Notes: generated by a model from the sequence alone, not told the origin. A DNA stretch of 45,544 nucleotides from Gammaproteobacteria bacterium (GCA_028820325.1 JAPPJO010000139.1:1-45544); one strand, 5' to 3'; positions 1 to 8,923 are shown, numbered from the stretch's first letter. Program-made: numbers and translations.

Positions 1-64
1 AGTCCGTGCGAGAGCGCTGTTCGCCAACGCTTGCGTCCGACAACCTAATTACACGTCGATCCGG

Positions 65-1066
65 TCAGCAAAGGTCGGATTTGTCGATGACACCGTCGGG
101 CAGCAGGAGCCGATCGGCGATCGCGGCGATCTCCTCGGCCTCGCGCCAAGCCTGCTCCAGGCGCCACAGCTCACCTTCGAGCGCGCGCCGCTCATCTTCC
201 TCGTGGAGGGCCATCTCCAGCGCGAGCCGGACCGGACCGGGCATCCTGACCAGAGAGCCGGGAGTTCCGTGGCGAAGATAGCCCTCGCTTCGGATCGCGA
301 TCTGCTCGAGGAATGCGTGCGCATGCCCGCGTTCGCTGATCTCCGAGACGGCGGCCTCCACCGTGCGCGCCTCGCCGCCAAGAGCGTTGAGGGCTGGGAG
401 CGTGGCTCGGAGCACGCGCAGCGCGTCCTCTCCTTCAAACCACTCCGCCGAAGTGATGTCGAAGCGCTGAGGCAGCGCCAGCACCCGAAAGAGAGACTCG
501 TCGTCGGTCGGCCGGATGCGCATCTCACGGAGACCACGGGCGCTCATCCGCCTGAGCAGCCCATCTTCCGGCCGAAAGCGGATTGAGGGACGAACGTAAT
601 TTAACAGATTCACCCAGTAGGCTCCCTCGAAGGCCAGGAGCGCACCCACGGCACCTCCCGCGACGCCCGCCACGGCCACCCCACCGGCCAGCCCCAAGCC
701 CGCCACGGTCCACCGCAGGATGCCGCGCCTGCGCCTGCGCCCGAACTGGTCTCCGTAGCGCCAAGCGGCGAACTCCGCCCGCAGCGGCTTCCCGATCCGC
801 ACCAGTTCCAGCCCCTCGGGGTGGCGCGCCAAGCCGACGTTCTCCGAAGACATGCGCGTGCGGGTGTCGCGAAAGAGCTTGTCGCATGTCTCGACCGCTT
901 CCCAGCGTTCCTCCAGCGGCGTCAGATTCCAGCGCTCGCACCTCCGGCATACGACCCAGAGACGTCCCCTGGCCGCGTCGAAGGCGAGCCGTCGCCCCAC
1001 TGGAAAGGTCTCGACGACCTCGTTGGCGCCCAGGGACCGCTGGCAGAACATACATGTGGTATACAT
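65..1066 (-). CDS. Hypothetical protein with N-terminal zinc ribbon and hydrophobic segment
   Basis: A 333-residue protein of unknown function. The N-terminus carries two CxxC pairs (CMFC near residue 5 and CRRC near residue 40), as in small zinc ribbons. A basic RRRRR stretch lies around residue 110, followed by a Gly/Ala-rich hydrophobic segment that could cross or enter a membrane. The C-terminal half is charged, helical-looking and Glu/Arg-rich. I chose the ATG at 1066, just before the first CxxC; the frame is open for 17 more codons upstream (to 1117). It is divergent from the ABC exporter genes across a 96-bp gap. No family was recognised, so the zinc-binding call is inference from the cysteine spacing. 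Confidence 0.6.
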   Translation of the reverse strand: MYTTCMFCQRSLGANEVVETFPVGRRLAFDAARGRLWVVCRRCERWNLTPLEERWEAVETCDKLFRDTRTRMSSENVGLARHPEGLELVRIGKPLRAEFAAWRYGDQFGRRRRRGILRWTVAGLGLAGGVAVAGVAGGAVGALLAFEGAYWVNLLNYVRPSIRFRPEDGLLRRMSARGLREMRIRPTDDESLFRVLALPQRFDITSAEWFEGEDALRVLRATLPALNALGGEARTVEAAVSEISERGHAHAFLEQIAIRSEGYLRHGTPGSLVRMPGPVRLALEMALHEEDERRALEGELWRLEQAWREAEEIAAIADRLLLPDGVIDKSDLC

Positions 1067-1162
1067 GGCATTCGGGCCTGCTTCTGAACATTCCGGCTCC
1101 ACAAACGTACCTGCCAACGGCCATCGAAGTCATCTCAAGCCTCTTCAGCAGAGCGCCGATAC

Positions 1163-2101
1163 GTGAACGAAACAGCAGTCCGGCTGTCGGGCGTCACCAA
1201 GTCGTTCGGGGCGCACACGGCGGTTTCCGACTTCGACCTCGACATCCCCCGGGGCACGATCCTCGGATTGCTCGGCCCGAACGGATCGGGCAAGACGACG
1301 ACGATCCGCATGATCATGGCCATCCTGCTGCCGGACGAGGGCTCTGTCGAACTGCTCGGCGGCTCACCCGACATGAAACGCAGGGGCCGGGTCGGATATC
1401 TGCCCGAGGAACGGGGCGTCTACCCGAAGATGAAGGTGATCGAGCAGCTCGTTTTCCTCGGTGAACTCCGCGGTCTGGCGCGGCGCGATGCGCGGCGGCG
1501 GGCGACGCAATGGCTGGACCGGCTGGGTCTCGAGGACTGGGCGGCCAAGAAGGTGCAGGATCTCTCGAAGGGGATGCAGCAGAAGGTTCAGTTCATCGGT
1601 ACGATCCTTCACGACCCGGACCTCCTCATCCTCGACGAGCCCTTCAGCGGGCTGGACCCGATCAATCAGGACGTGCTGGAGTCGATCGTCCGCGAGGAGA
1701 GGGAACGCGGCAAGACCATTCTCTTCTCCACTCACCTCATGGAGCAGGCGGAGCGGCTGTGCGAGCGCGTCTGCATGATCTCCCGGTCCCGCAAGGTGCT
1801 CGACGGCGACCTCAGGGAGCTCAAGCGGCGGGAGCGGACGGGCGCGATGGCCGTGGAATTCGAAGGCGATGCCGGCTGGCTCCATCGGGCAGGCGTTGTC
1901 GACGCCGAGAAGGTGAACGGCGCCTGGCACATCCCGCCGGGCCGGATCTCCCATCACGAGCTGCTCGGCGCCGCCATGCGCGAAGGCGTGAACCTGCGCC
2001 GCTTCGAGGTGCTGGAGCCCCGCCTGCACGAGATCTTCGTGCGCCACGCAGGGGAGGAATCGACCGAACCGGCGATGCTGCCCAAGGGAGGCGCTCGGTG
2101 A
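1163..2101 (+). CDS. ABC transporter ATP-binding protein (NatA-like)
   Basis: Cytoplasmic ATPase subunit of an ABC-2 type exporter, 312 residues. Visible motifs are the Walker A GPNGSGKTT near residue 38, the ABC signature LSKGMQQK near 137, and Walker B LLILDEPFSGLDP near 156 followed by the H-loop STHL. After the ATPase core comes a C-terminal domain of about 80 residues like the DUF4162 tail found in NatA-type ATPases. The start is GTG at 1163, with no strong Shine-Dalgarno sequence. Its stop overlaps the permease start by 4 bp (GTGA), so the two are probably translationally coupled and form one exporter. Sodium export is known for NatAB, but the substrate here cannot be read from sequence. 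Confidence 0.93.
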   Translation: MNETAVRLSGVTKSFGAHTAVSDFDLDIPRGTILGLLGPNGSGKTTTIRMIMAILLPDEGSVELLGGSPDMKRRGRVGYLPEERGVYPKMKVIEQLVFLGELRGLARRDARRRATQWLDRLGLEDWAAKKVQDLSKGMQQKVQFIGTILHDPDLLILDEPFSGLDPINQDVLESIVREERERGKTILFSTHLMEQAERLCERVCMISRSRKVLDGDLRELKRRERTGAMAVEFEGDAGWLHRAGVVDAEKVNGAWHIPPGRISHHELLGAAMREGVNLRRFEVLEPRLHEIFVRHAGEESTEPAMLPKGGAR

Positions 2102-3357
2102 GACAGGTCTGGGTGGTGCTGCGGCGGGAGTACCTGGAGCGGGTCAGGACGAAGGGTTTCATCATCGGCACGATCGCCCTTCCGCTCTTCATGATCGGGA
2201 TCATGGGGCTCAACATCTTCATTGCGGTGCAGGCCGCGGACTCCGACCGCGAGCTGGCCCTGGTGGACTTCACGGGCAGCATCGGCGAGGAGGTGGCCGG
2301 GCGGCTCGACGGACTGGGCTACGACGTCGAGGTAATGGGATCGGACGTCAGCCTGGAAGAACTGGATCGCCAGGTCATCGACGACGAACTGGAAGCCTAC
2401 CTGGTGCTCGACGACCGCACGCTGTCGGAGGGGGTGTTCGCCTACCACGGGCAGGACTCGCCCGGCATCACGCGCGTGGCCCTCTTCGAGTCCGCGGTGA
2501 ACGACGTCGCGCTGGAAAGCTACCTGGCGACGATCGGTACCGGGGAAGAGCTGCGGTCGCTCATCGAAGGCGGGCGGCTGGAATTCGAATCGGTCGTCGA
2601 AGTGGAAGACCAGGCGGAGGCCGAGGCGGCCCGGATGTCGGGGATGGCCTTCGGCTTTGGCGGAGCCTTCTTTCTGTACATGGCCACGCTCCTCTACGGG
2701 GCCTTCGTGCTCCGGTCCGTCCTCGACGAGAAGCGGAACCGGGTGGTGGAGGTGGTGATCTCGTCGGTTACCCCGTGGCGGCTCCTGCTGGGCAAGGTGC
2801 TCGGCGTGGGATCGATGGGGCTGACCCAGATGGGGATCTGGGCGGCGTCCGCGGGCATCCTGCTTCTCGTCGCGGCACCGATCATCGCGGTCCAGATCCC
2901 GAACGCGGACCTTGAGCTCTTCACGCAGGTCCTGCCGGGGCCGGGCGCCCTGGTGCTCCTCATCGTTTTCTTCCTTCTCGGCTACTTCCTCTATGCGTCC
3001 CTGTTCGCGGCGGTCGGGGCCATGTGCGCCACCGAGGAGGAAGCCGGACACGCCCAGTTCCCGGTGATCATGCTGCTCATCATCCCGTTGATCCTGCAGT
3101 CGGCCACCCTCGGGGGAGGCACGATGCCGTGGATGGACTGGGTGGCGCTCTTTCCGTTCTTCAGCCCGATCATGATGTTCCCGCGCGCATTGCAGGGAGC
3201 GGTGCCCTGGTGGATGACGGGGCTGTCGCTCGTCTTCATGGCCGGCGCCGTGGTGGGCACGTCGTGGGTGGCCGGGAGGATCTATCGCGTCGGGATTCTC
3301 ATGCAGGGGAAGCGGCCCACCCTGCGCGAGCTGGTGAGGTGGGTGAAGGAGGCCTAG
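2098..3357 (+). CDS. ABC-2 type transporter permease (NatB-like)
   Basis: Membrane partner of the preceding ATPase, 419 residues from the GTG at 2098. It has one N-terminal transmembrane helix (around residues 20-42), then a soluble extracytoplasmic domain of about 150 residues rich in Asp/Glu, then five or so further helices. The segment DEKRNRVVEVVISSVTPW before the second membrane block is typical of the NatB/ABC2_membrane_3 family (E-K-x-N-R-x-x-E-V-x-x-S-S). The open frame extends far upstream inside the ATPase gene, but the GTGA junction and the start of hydrophobic coding support 2098. The stop codon TAG is the first three bases of a short repeat also seen after ribBA. Confidence 0.9.
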   Translation: MRQVWVVLRREYLERVRTKGFIIGTIALPLFMIGIMGLNIFIAVQAADSDRELALVDFTGSIGEEVAGRLDGLGYDVEVMGSDVSLEELDRQVIDDELEAYLVLDDRTLSEGVFAYHGQDSPGITRVALFESAVNDVALESYLATIGTGEELRSLIEGGRLEFESVVEVEDQAEAEAARMSGMAFGFGGAFFLYMATLLYGAFVLRSVLDEKRNRVVEVVISSVTPWRLLLGKVLGVGSMGLTQMGIWAASAGILLLVAAPIIAVQIPNADLELFTQVLPGPGALVLLIVFFLLGYFLYASLFAAVGAMCATEEEAGHAQFPVIMLLIIPLILQSATLGGGTMPWMDWVALFPFFSPIMMFPRALQGAVPWWMTGLSLVFMAGAVVGTSWVAGRIYRVGILMQGKRPTLRELVRWVKEA

Positions 3358-3380
3358 CAGCTCACGGACTGCCAGCCGGG
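3355..3380 (+). repeat. Short palindromic repeat at stop codon (copy a)
   Basis: A 26-bp sequence beginning with the permease stop TAG matches 22 of 26 positions of the sequence that begins with the ribBA stop TAG (25401-25426, minus strand). Consensus start: TAGCAGCYCRYGGACTGCC. It contains the inverted repeat GCAG-N8-CTGC. It is related to the ends of the 174-bp element at 37190-37363. Function unknown; it fills nearly the whole gap between the convergent permease and SDR genes. Confidence 0.5.
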
Positions 3381-3381
3381 T

Positions 3382-4389
3382 TCATTCGTGCCGTGCGAGC
3401 CAGGTGCGGAGGCGCTCAGCCTCCCTCGCGGCGGACGAGTCGAGTTCCGCCTGATAGAGCCGGCTGCGTACGACAAAAAGGTCCATTTCGTCCGGCGGCG
3501 CGTCCCGAGAGAGGATCTCCCGCACCTTGCCGAGGAAGAAGCTGCCCCAGTCCGGCCTGCGCCCGTCGACGTCGGTGAAGCCGTACTCCTTCGCCAGCTC
3601 CCAGCTCGAGTAGAGCCCGCCGCTCTTCCGGGCAACCTCGGGGTCGGCGGCGAGCGCCGCGATCGCACGGCCGACGAAGCACGGCGTCTCGGACTCGGCG
3701 AAGTACTCGTCCTTCTCGATGGCGTCGCGCCAGTTGCCCTCGGAGACCCCGAAGTGGTCGAGCACCGCCTCCGAGCGCAGGAATCCGGGGGTGACCGCCA
3801 GTGCCGTCACGTTGTGGGCGTGGAGGTCGCCGGCCATCGCGTAGGCGAGCCGCACGACCGCGTTCTTGGCGAGGTCGTAGAAGAGGTTGCCGCGGTAGCC
3901 GAAGGTGTCGCCGTCCGTGACCTCGACGATGAGCCCGGTGTCGCGTTCGACCATCGCCGGCACGCCGTGGCGGCTGGTGATGATGTGGGTGTGGACGGCG
4001 CGCTCGAGCAGCTCCGGCCCCTTGGCGGTGGAGAGCTCCCAGAAGGGTGTTCCCCACTCGGTGAGCGCGTCGCCGCCCCAGATGTCGTTGACCAGGATGT
4101 CCAGCCGGCCTGCCTCAGCGCGGATGCGCGCGAAGAGCCGCTCGACTTCCGACTCGATGGTGTGGTCGGCGCGGACGGCGATGCCACGGCCTCCTTCCGC
4201 CGTGACGAGCTCCGCTGTCTCCTCCAGCGTCTCGGGGCGGCCGGGGGTGGCGGGGCGGCCTTGGACGCTGCGGCCCGTGCAGTACACCGTCGCGCCCGCG
4301 GCCCCCAGCATGCGCGCGATGCCTCGGCCTGCGCCTCGCGTGGCGCCGGCGACGACGGCTACCTGGCCCTGGAGTGGAAGGACCGGCAC
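3382..4389 (-). CDS. Short-chain dehydrogenase/reductase (DHRS1-like)
   Basis: NAD(P)-dependent oxidoreductase of the SDR superfamily, 335 residues. The cofactor motif AGATRGAGRG lies near residue 14 and the catalytic pair is YDLAK (YxxxK) near residue 170. The C-terminal stretch SGGLYSSWELAKEYGFTDVDGRRPDW resembles the extension of DHRS1-type SDRs, longer than the usual 250 residues. The GTG at 4389 is preferred: AAGGAGG lies 4 bases upstream, and the SDR fold starts at once after it (VPVLPLQGQVAVVAGA). The frame stays open upstream but with unlikely composition. The substrate is unknown. It is convergent with the ABC permease and divergent from the beta-propeller gene. Confidence 0.9.
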   Translation of the reverse strand: MPVLPLQGQVAVVAGATRGAGRGIARMLGAAGATVYCTGRSVQGRPATPGRPETLEETAELVTAEGGRGIAVRADHTIESEVERLFARIRAEAGRLDILVNDIWGGDALTEWGTPFWELSTAKGPELLERAVHTHIITSRHGVPAMVERDTGLIVEVTDGDTFGYRGNLFYDLAKNAVVRLAYAMAGDLHAHNVTALAVTPGFLRSEAVLDHFGVSEGNWRDAIEKDEYFAESETPCFVGRAIAALAADPEVARKSGGLYSSWELAKEYGFTDVDGRRPDWGSFFLGKVREILSRDAPPDEMDLFVVRSRLYQAELDSSAAREAERLRTWLARHE

Positions 4390-4558
4390 GGTGCCTCCTT
4401 CGCTCTGGAGGATGGGAGTTGGTTGTCTTCGCTCGAAGATACAGCGACTTGCAGCTGCGGCGTCCCGCGACCCATGGTACGCCGATGCCGACACAAAGCG
4501 CGATGAACCGAAGCGAGCGTCGCCCCGGGACAACCCGAGCGAGCCGCGCGAGCCGCCC

Positions 4559-5809
4559 ATGGGCCCTGTAGTGGACCCCGTAGTGCGTTTGAAGCGACTC
4601 ATCGCAGTGGCGATGGTCACCGCAGCCACGTTTGGCTGCAGCGCGGACTCGCGCGTCGCCAGCGATTGGGCGGGCACCATCTACGACAGCGCCGGGGTGA
4701 CCGTCGTCGCCAACCCCATAGCCGGCCTGTGGACGGAAGCCACGGCCTGGAGGCTCGAGGAGGAACTGCGCATCGGCGTGGTGGACGGCGATCCGATGCG
4801 GGAGTTCGGGTCGATCAGAGGTCTGGCGGTTGACGACTCCGGCCGCATCTACGTTCTCGATTCGATGGCCCGCGAAATCCGGGTCTTCGACCCTGACGGC
4901 AAGTTCCTCAGCGCATTCGGCCAGCGGGGGAGCGGACCGGGCGAACTGAGCTCGCCATCCGCCGTATTGATCGGCGGGGGCGACACGATCCTGGTACCGG
5001 ATGTCCTCAATGGACGGGTACAGAGGTTCCTCACGGATGGATCGCCCGCCGGCCATTCCCCAATGGACCTGGCGGGCGGGATCCCTATCGACTGGCGCGC
5101 CCGGGATGGGCTCCTGCTTGAAGTACTCAGGCCACATCCCTCATCTGCCACCGGCGACGCGTCCCGGACCCTGTTACTGCTTCGGAACAGTGGCGGCGAG
5201 GTGGTCGACACGTTGCTCGAAATGGAGGAGAGCGGAGCGCTCGAGTATCGCAACGGCATGGCGCACATGGTCGCGTTTTCGCCTGAGCCGCGATGGACAT
5301 TGCTCGAAGATGGTCGCCTGGCAAGCGGGCGTCTCTCGGCCTACCGGCTGGAGATTCGGGATCTGACTGGCCGCTTGGAGCGCGTCGTCACCAAGTCGTT
5401 CGAACCCAGGCCTCTACGCGACTCCGACCGGCGGGCGCTGCGCGAGCGCATACGAGCGTCCTACGGGCGTGGCCCTCTGTCCGCCGACAGGGAACACATG
5501 ATCCGCACCATGGAGTTCGGAACGCACTTCCCCGCGTTCGCGAACCTGTTCGGAGGCCCTCACGGAACCCTCTGGGTGCAGCGGGCGCTTCAGGTGTCGG
5601 CGTTCGGACCCGACGACGATGTGGAGTTCGGCCTGCACGCGTTCGCCACGCCCGAGCACGACACCTTCGACCGCGAAGGACGCTACCTGGGCACGATGAC
5701 ACCACCCAGGGGTTTCGATCCGATGATGTCCCGGGGGGAGCATCTCTACGGCGTGCAGCGCGACGATCTCGACGTGCAGTACGTCGTGCGGCTGAGGGTC
5801 GTGCGGTGA
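4559..5809 (+). CDS. Six-bladed beta-propeller lipoprotein (copy 1)
   Basis: Predicted exported lipoprotein of about 416 residues. A basic N-terminus (VRLKR), a hydrophobic run and the lipobox-like TFGC precede a family signature YDSAGVTVVAN. Repeated strands such as GRIYVLDSMAREIRVFDPDGKFLSAFGQRGSGPGEL are typical of NHL/6-bladed propellers. The end (DDLDVQYVVRLRVV) is nearly the same as in the next gene, so the two are tandem paralogues. The ATG at 4559 is given; the GTG at 4583 gives a tidier signal peptide, and neither has a good ribosome binding site. The function is unknown; such propellers usually serve as binding scaffolds or lyase-like folds. Confidence 0.8.
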   Translation: MGPVVDPVVRLKRLIAVAMVTAATFGCSADSRVASDWAGTIYDSAGVTVVANPIAGLWTEATAWRLEEELRIGVVDGDPMREFGSIRGLAVDDSGRIYVLDSMAREIRVFDPDGKFLSAFGQRGSGPGELSSPSAVLIGGGDTILVPDVLNGRVQRFLTDGSPAGHSPMDLAGGIPIDWRARDGLLLEVLRPHPSSATGDASRTLLLLRNSGGEVVDTLLEMEESGALEYRNGMAHMVAFSPEPRWTLLEDGRLASGRLSAYRLEIRDLTGRLERVVTKSFEPRPLRDSDRRALRERIRASYGRGPLSADREHMIRTMEFGTHFPAFANLFGGPHGTLWVQRALQVSAFGPDDDVEFGLHAFATPEHDTFDREGRYLGTMTPPRGFDPMMSRGEHLYGVQRDDLDVQYVVRLRVVR

Positions 5810-5864
5810 AGTCGCCGCTGGCAACGGTCCGCGCGACGAGGCGTGACGACGCAACTTTGCGGGG

Positions 5865-7151
5865 ATGAAGATGAAGACTCGCGGATTACTCGCGACCATT
5901 CTGGCCGCGACGGCGATCTTCATGGCAGGCGCCGCGTGCGACTCCTCCTCCCCGTCTGTGCGCACCATCCACACCGACTCGGCCGGCATCCCCATCGCAA
6001 CGGCCGTCGAGCCGCTGTGGGGCCGCGGTGAAGGTTGGACCGTCGAACCCGAGCCGCTCCTCGAAATCGGCACCATCACCGGTGCGCCCGAGTACCAGCT
6101 TACCGATGTGGTCGCGGCCGTGCGTCTGAGCAACGGCGACATCGTGGTCGCCGAGCGGGCTGCTTCGGAACTGCGCGGCTATGACGCAGCAGGGAACTTC
6201 CGGTGGCGGGCGGGGAGGTCCGGGGAAGGACCAGGTGAGTTCAGGAGTCTCGACTTCGTCGGAACCACGGCCGGTGATTCACTGGTGACCTACGACGGAG
6301 CTCTGCTGCGGGCCCAGCTCTTCGACCCGCAGGGCCGCCTGGCGCGAAGCTACCGGGTGGCGATCACCGAGGGCGAGGGCGCCAACAGGGCGGCGGTGGC
6401 CGACAAGGCGGTGGGCGTCGTGGACGGTCTGCTCATCGTTCGCTTCGCCGAGTACGGTGACGAGGTTCCCAACGGCGTCGTCCGATGGCCCCTGGAGCGC
6501 TTGGCGACGGTCGACCTTGATGACGGCGCCGGGAGGTCGCTGATCGTGCTGCCGGGGAACGAAGCGTCTGCGCGGGTCCGGGAGGACGGAGGCTGGTCCC
6601 TCAGCACTTATGTCTTCGCCAGGGGGCCGGAGTTCGGTGCCGCGGACGGGCGCCTTGCGGTGATCGACACGGAAGCCTGGTCGGTGCGCCTGATCTCACC
6701 CCACGATGGAGCGATCACGGCAGTCTATCGGCGTGATGTGGCCCCCCGCGACGCGACCACCGCCCTCTTCGATCTCCATCTGGACGGCATCATGGAGATA
6801 GCCTTTCCGGATCCGGACCAGGCCGCTGCGGAACGCGTTGCGGGGTTGCGGCGGATGTGGCGGGGAATGCCGCGGGCGCCGCACCTACCCGTTCTCCGGT
6901 CCGTTCACGTGGATGAGACCGGGCACTTGTGGCTCCAGCCGTACTACGTGGCCGGCGCCGACCCCCCGCCCTTCGAGATCCTCGCCCCGGACGGCACCTG
7001 GCTCGGCAGCGTGTCGCTGCCCCCCGGCCTCCACCGGGCCTTCATCCAGTACCAGGCGCCCTACATGGAGATCGGCGACGACTACCTACTCGGCGTCTGG
7101 ACCGACGAACTGGACGTTCAGTACGTCCGCATGTACCGGATCGACAAATAG
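5865..7151 (+). CDS. Six-bladed beta-propeller lipoprotein (copy 2)
   Basis: Predicted lipoprotein, 428 residues, 55 bases after its paralogue. It has a clear signal peptide (MKMKTRGLLATILAATAIF) ending in a lipobox AGAAC, so Cys25 or so should be the lipidated residue. TDSAGIPIA follows, then propeller repeats such as NGDIVVAERAASELRGYDAAGNFRW with the GxGPGEF turn. It ends with DELDVQYVRMYRI. A short GCGGGG lies before the ATG. The stop is only 6 bp from that of glnK, which converges on it. The ligand and role are unknown; tandem duplication suggests divergence of binding specificity. Confidence 0.85.
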   Translation: MKMKTRGLLATILAATAIFMAGAACDSSSPSVRTIHTDSAGIPIATAVEPLWGRGEGWTVEPEPLLEIGTITGAPEYQLTDVVAAVRLSNGDIVVAERAASELRGYDAAGNFRWRAGRSGEGPGEFRSLDFVGTTAGDSLVTYDGALLRAQLFDPQGRLARSYRVAITEGEGANRAAVADKAVGVVDGLLIVRFAEYGDEVPNGVVRWPLERLATVDLDDGAGRSLIVLPGNEASARVREDGGWSLSTYVFARGPEFGAADGRLAVIDTEAWSVRLISPHDGAITAVYRRDVAPRDATTALFDLHLDGIMEIAFPDPDQAAAERVAGLRRMWRGMPRAPHLPVLRSVHVDETGHLWLQPYYVAGADPPPFEILAPDGTWLGSVSLPPGLHRAFIQYQAPYMEIGDDYLLGVWTDELDVQYVRMYRIDK

Positions 7152-7157
7152 TCGGGG

Positions 7158-7499
7158 TCAGCCGATCGCGGGGGAGCCCTCCTCTCCGGTCCGGATCCGG
7201 TAGCACTCCGCCAGTTCCAGCACGAAGATCACACCGTCGCCGATGTTCCCCGAGCGCGCGCCCTTGATGATCGCCTTCCTGGTCCGTTCCAGGAAGTTGT
7301 CGTTCACGGCGATCTCGAAGCGCACCTTCTTGCGGAGCCTCACCTCGAAGTCCGCTCCCCGGTAGGTCTCCGTGAACCCTCCCTGCTGCCCGCAGCCGAG
7401 GGCGTTGGTCACCGACATCCGTCCCACCTCCACCTCGGCCAGGGCTTCCTTGACGCTGTGCAGCCGATCGGGCTGAACGTACGCAATCACGAGTTTCAT
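7158..7499 (-). CDS. glnK: P-II family nitrogen regulatory protein
   Basis: Trimeric PII signal protein that normally senses ATP/ADP and 2-oxoglutarate and plugs the AmtB channel. Counting from the second ATG (MKLVIAYVQP), the 113 residues align with E. coli GlnK without gaps through residue 60. Gln39 and Lys58, both used in ligand binding, are kept, as is the C-terminal YRIRTGEEG. The T-loop tyrosine that GlnD uridylylates (Tyr51) is Phe here (YRGADF), and the position of Lys90 is Val. Two adjacent ATGs exist (7502 and 7499); GGGAG sits 3 and 6 bases upstream respectively, favouring the second. It lies 28 bp after amtB, in the same transcript. Confidence 0.95.
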   Translation of the reverse strand: MKLVIAYVQPDRLHSVKEALAEVEVGRMSVTNALGCGQQGGFTETYRGADFEVRLRKKVRFEIAVNDNFLERTRKAIIKGARSGNIGDGVIFVLELAECYRIRTGEEGSPAIG

Positions 7500-7527
7500 C
7501 ATGCACTCCCGTTTCGGGTGGGTGGCC

Positions 7528-8829
7528 TTAGCGAGCCGTGAAGATGGTGTAGTCCGGGTAGGCTTCCATGTTGTGCTCGGCCAGGTCCAGGCCCCGCCGT
7601 TCCTCCTCCGGACTCACCCGGAGGCCGATGGTACTCCTGAGGACGAGGAAGATGAGGGCGGCGGCCGGGAAGGCGATGGCGCCGCACGCCGCCACGCCCA
7701 CCAACTGGGTGAGGACGCTGTGATCCGCGCTGAAGATCCCCACGGCGAGCGTCCCCCAGACGCCGCAGGTCAGGTGCACGGAGATCGCCCCGACGGGATC
7801 GTCGAGCCTCGCGCGATCGAACGTCTCGACGGAGATGACGACGATGACCCCCGCGACGAGGCCGATGATGACCGCGGCCGTAACGCTCACCACATCCGCG
7901 CCGGCGGTGACCCCGACGAGCCCGGCGAGCGCCCCGTTCAGGACCATCGAGGCGTCCGGATGCCTGTGGACCACCCAGGTCGTCGCCATGGCCCCGACGA
8001 TGCCGGCGGCGGCCGCGAGCGAGGTGGTGACGAGCACGTACGAGACCAGTCCCGGGTCGGCGCTCAGCACCGAACCCCCGTTGAAGCCGAACCACCCCAG
8101 CCAGAGGAGGAACATCCCCATGACAGCGAGCGGAAGATTGTGGCCGAGGATCGGCCGGATCTCGCCATTGACGTATTTCCCCAGCCGGGGACCGAGGAAG
8201 ATCACGCCCGCGAGCGCCGCCCAGCCGCCCACGGAGTGGACGATCGTCGAACCGGCGAAATCGTAGAACCCCAGCCCGTCCAGCCAGCCACCGCCCCACT
8301 TCCACGACCCGACCACGGGATAGACGAACATGACGTAGATCGTCGCGAAGAGGAGGAACGAACCGAGCTTCACCCGCTCCGCCACGGCCCCGGACACGAT
8401 CGTTGCCGCCGTGGCGGCGAACATCGCCTGGAACAGGAAGTCCGTCCAGTAGGTGTAGCCCGGGTTGTACTCAGCCGTCACGCCGGCGGCGTCCGTCCCG
8501 ATGCCCATCCCGGTGAAGCCGAGGAAGCCGCCGAGCGCGAACTCGTCCGGATACATCAGGTTGAACCCCACCAGGGTGTAGGTGAGGAGCCCGATGGCGA
8601 TGATCCCCATGTTCTTGAAGAGGATGTTGACGGTGTTCTTCGACTGGGTCAGCCCGGATTCCAGGGTTGCGAACCCCAGGTGCATGACGAAGACGAGGAA
8701 GGTCGCCACCATCATCCAGGTGTTGTTGACCGCGAAGAGCGCGTCGGCCGCTGAGCCCGTCTGCGCGGCAGCCGCATCGGGGAAGGCGGCAAGGAGCACG
8801 ACTGACGCAAGCGTCATGAGGAACCGCAT
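7528..8829 (-). CDS. amtB: Ammonium transporter
   Basis: Inner-membrane ammonium channel, 433 residues, with a cleavable-looking signal (ending AAAAQT) and eleven or so helices. The Amt landmarks are visible: FYDFAGSTIVHSVGG (pore Asp and first pore His) and DDPVGAISVHLTCGVWGT (second pore His). The C-terminal tail EHNMEAYPDYTIF is of the type that contacts PII. A near-perfect ribosome site, GGAGGTGA, lies 3 bases before the ATG. A sigma-54 promoter begins about 95 bp upstream. Gene order amtB-glnK is the reverse of the common glnK-amtB. It should import ammonium under nitrogen limitation and be gated by GlnK. Confidence 0.97.
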   Translation of the reverse strand: MRFLMTLASVVLLAAFPDAAAAQTGSAADALFAVNNTWMMVATFLVFVMHLGFATLESGLTQSKNTVNILFKNMGIIAIGLLTYTLVGFNLMYPDEFALGGFLGFTGMGIGTDAAGVTAEYNPGYTYWTDFLFQAMFAATAATIVSGAVAERVKLGSFLLFATIYVMFVYPVVGSWKWGGGWLDGLGFYDFAGSTIVHSVGGWAALAGVIFLGPRLGKYVNGEIRPILGHNLPLAVMGMFLLWLGWFGFNGGSVLSADPGLVSYVLVTTSLAAAAGIVGAMATTWVVHRHPDASMVLNGALAGLVGVTAGADVVSVTAAVIIGLVAGVIVVISVETFDRARLDDPVGAISVHLTCGVWGTLAVGIFSADHSVLTQLVGVAACGAIAFPAAALIFLVLRSTIGLRVSPEEERRGLDLAEHNMEAYPDYTIFTAR

Positions 8830-8923
8830 GGTTCACCTCCCGGGAGTCGGTCCAGCGTGGGCGCGGGCGCGCGGATTCGTCCGCGGGCTGCTCGGTCCGC
8901 GACCGGTTCGGGGCCGTGCATGG

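Noticed and set aside
1..64. The left edge AGTCCGTG as another end of the palindromic repeat
   Set aside because: Only 8 bases match the repeat core and the following bases diverge, so chance cannot be excluded.
3905..4558. Upstream extension of the beta-propeller frame
   Set aside because: The region overlaps the SDR gene on the other strand and its translation is Ser/Arg-rich without structure; the signal peptide begins only after 4559.
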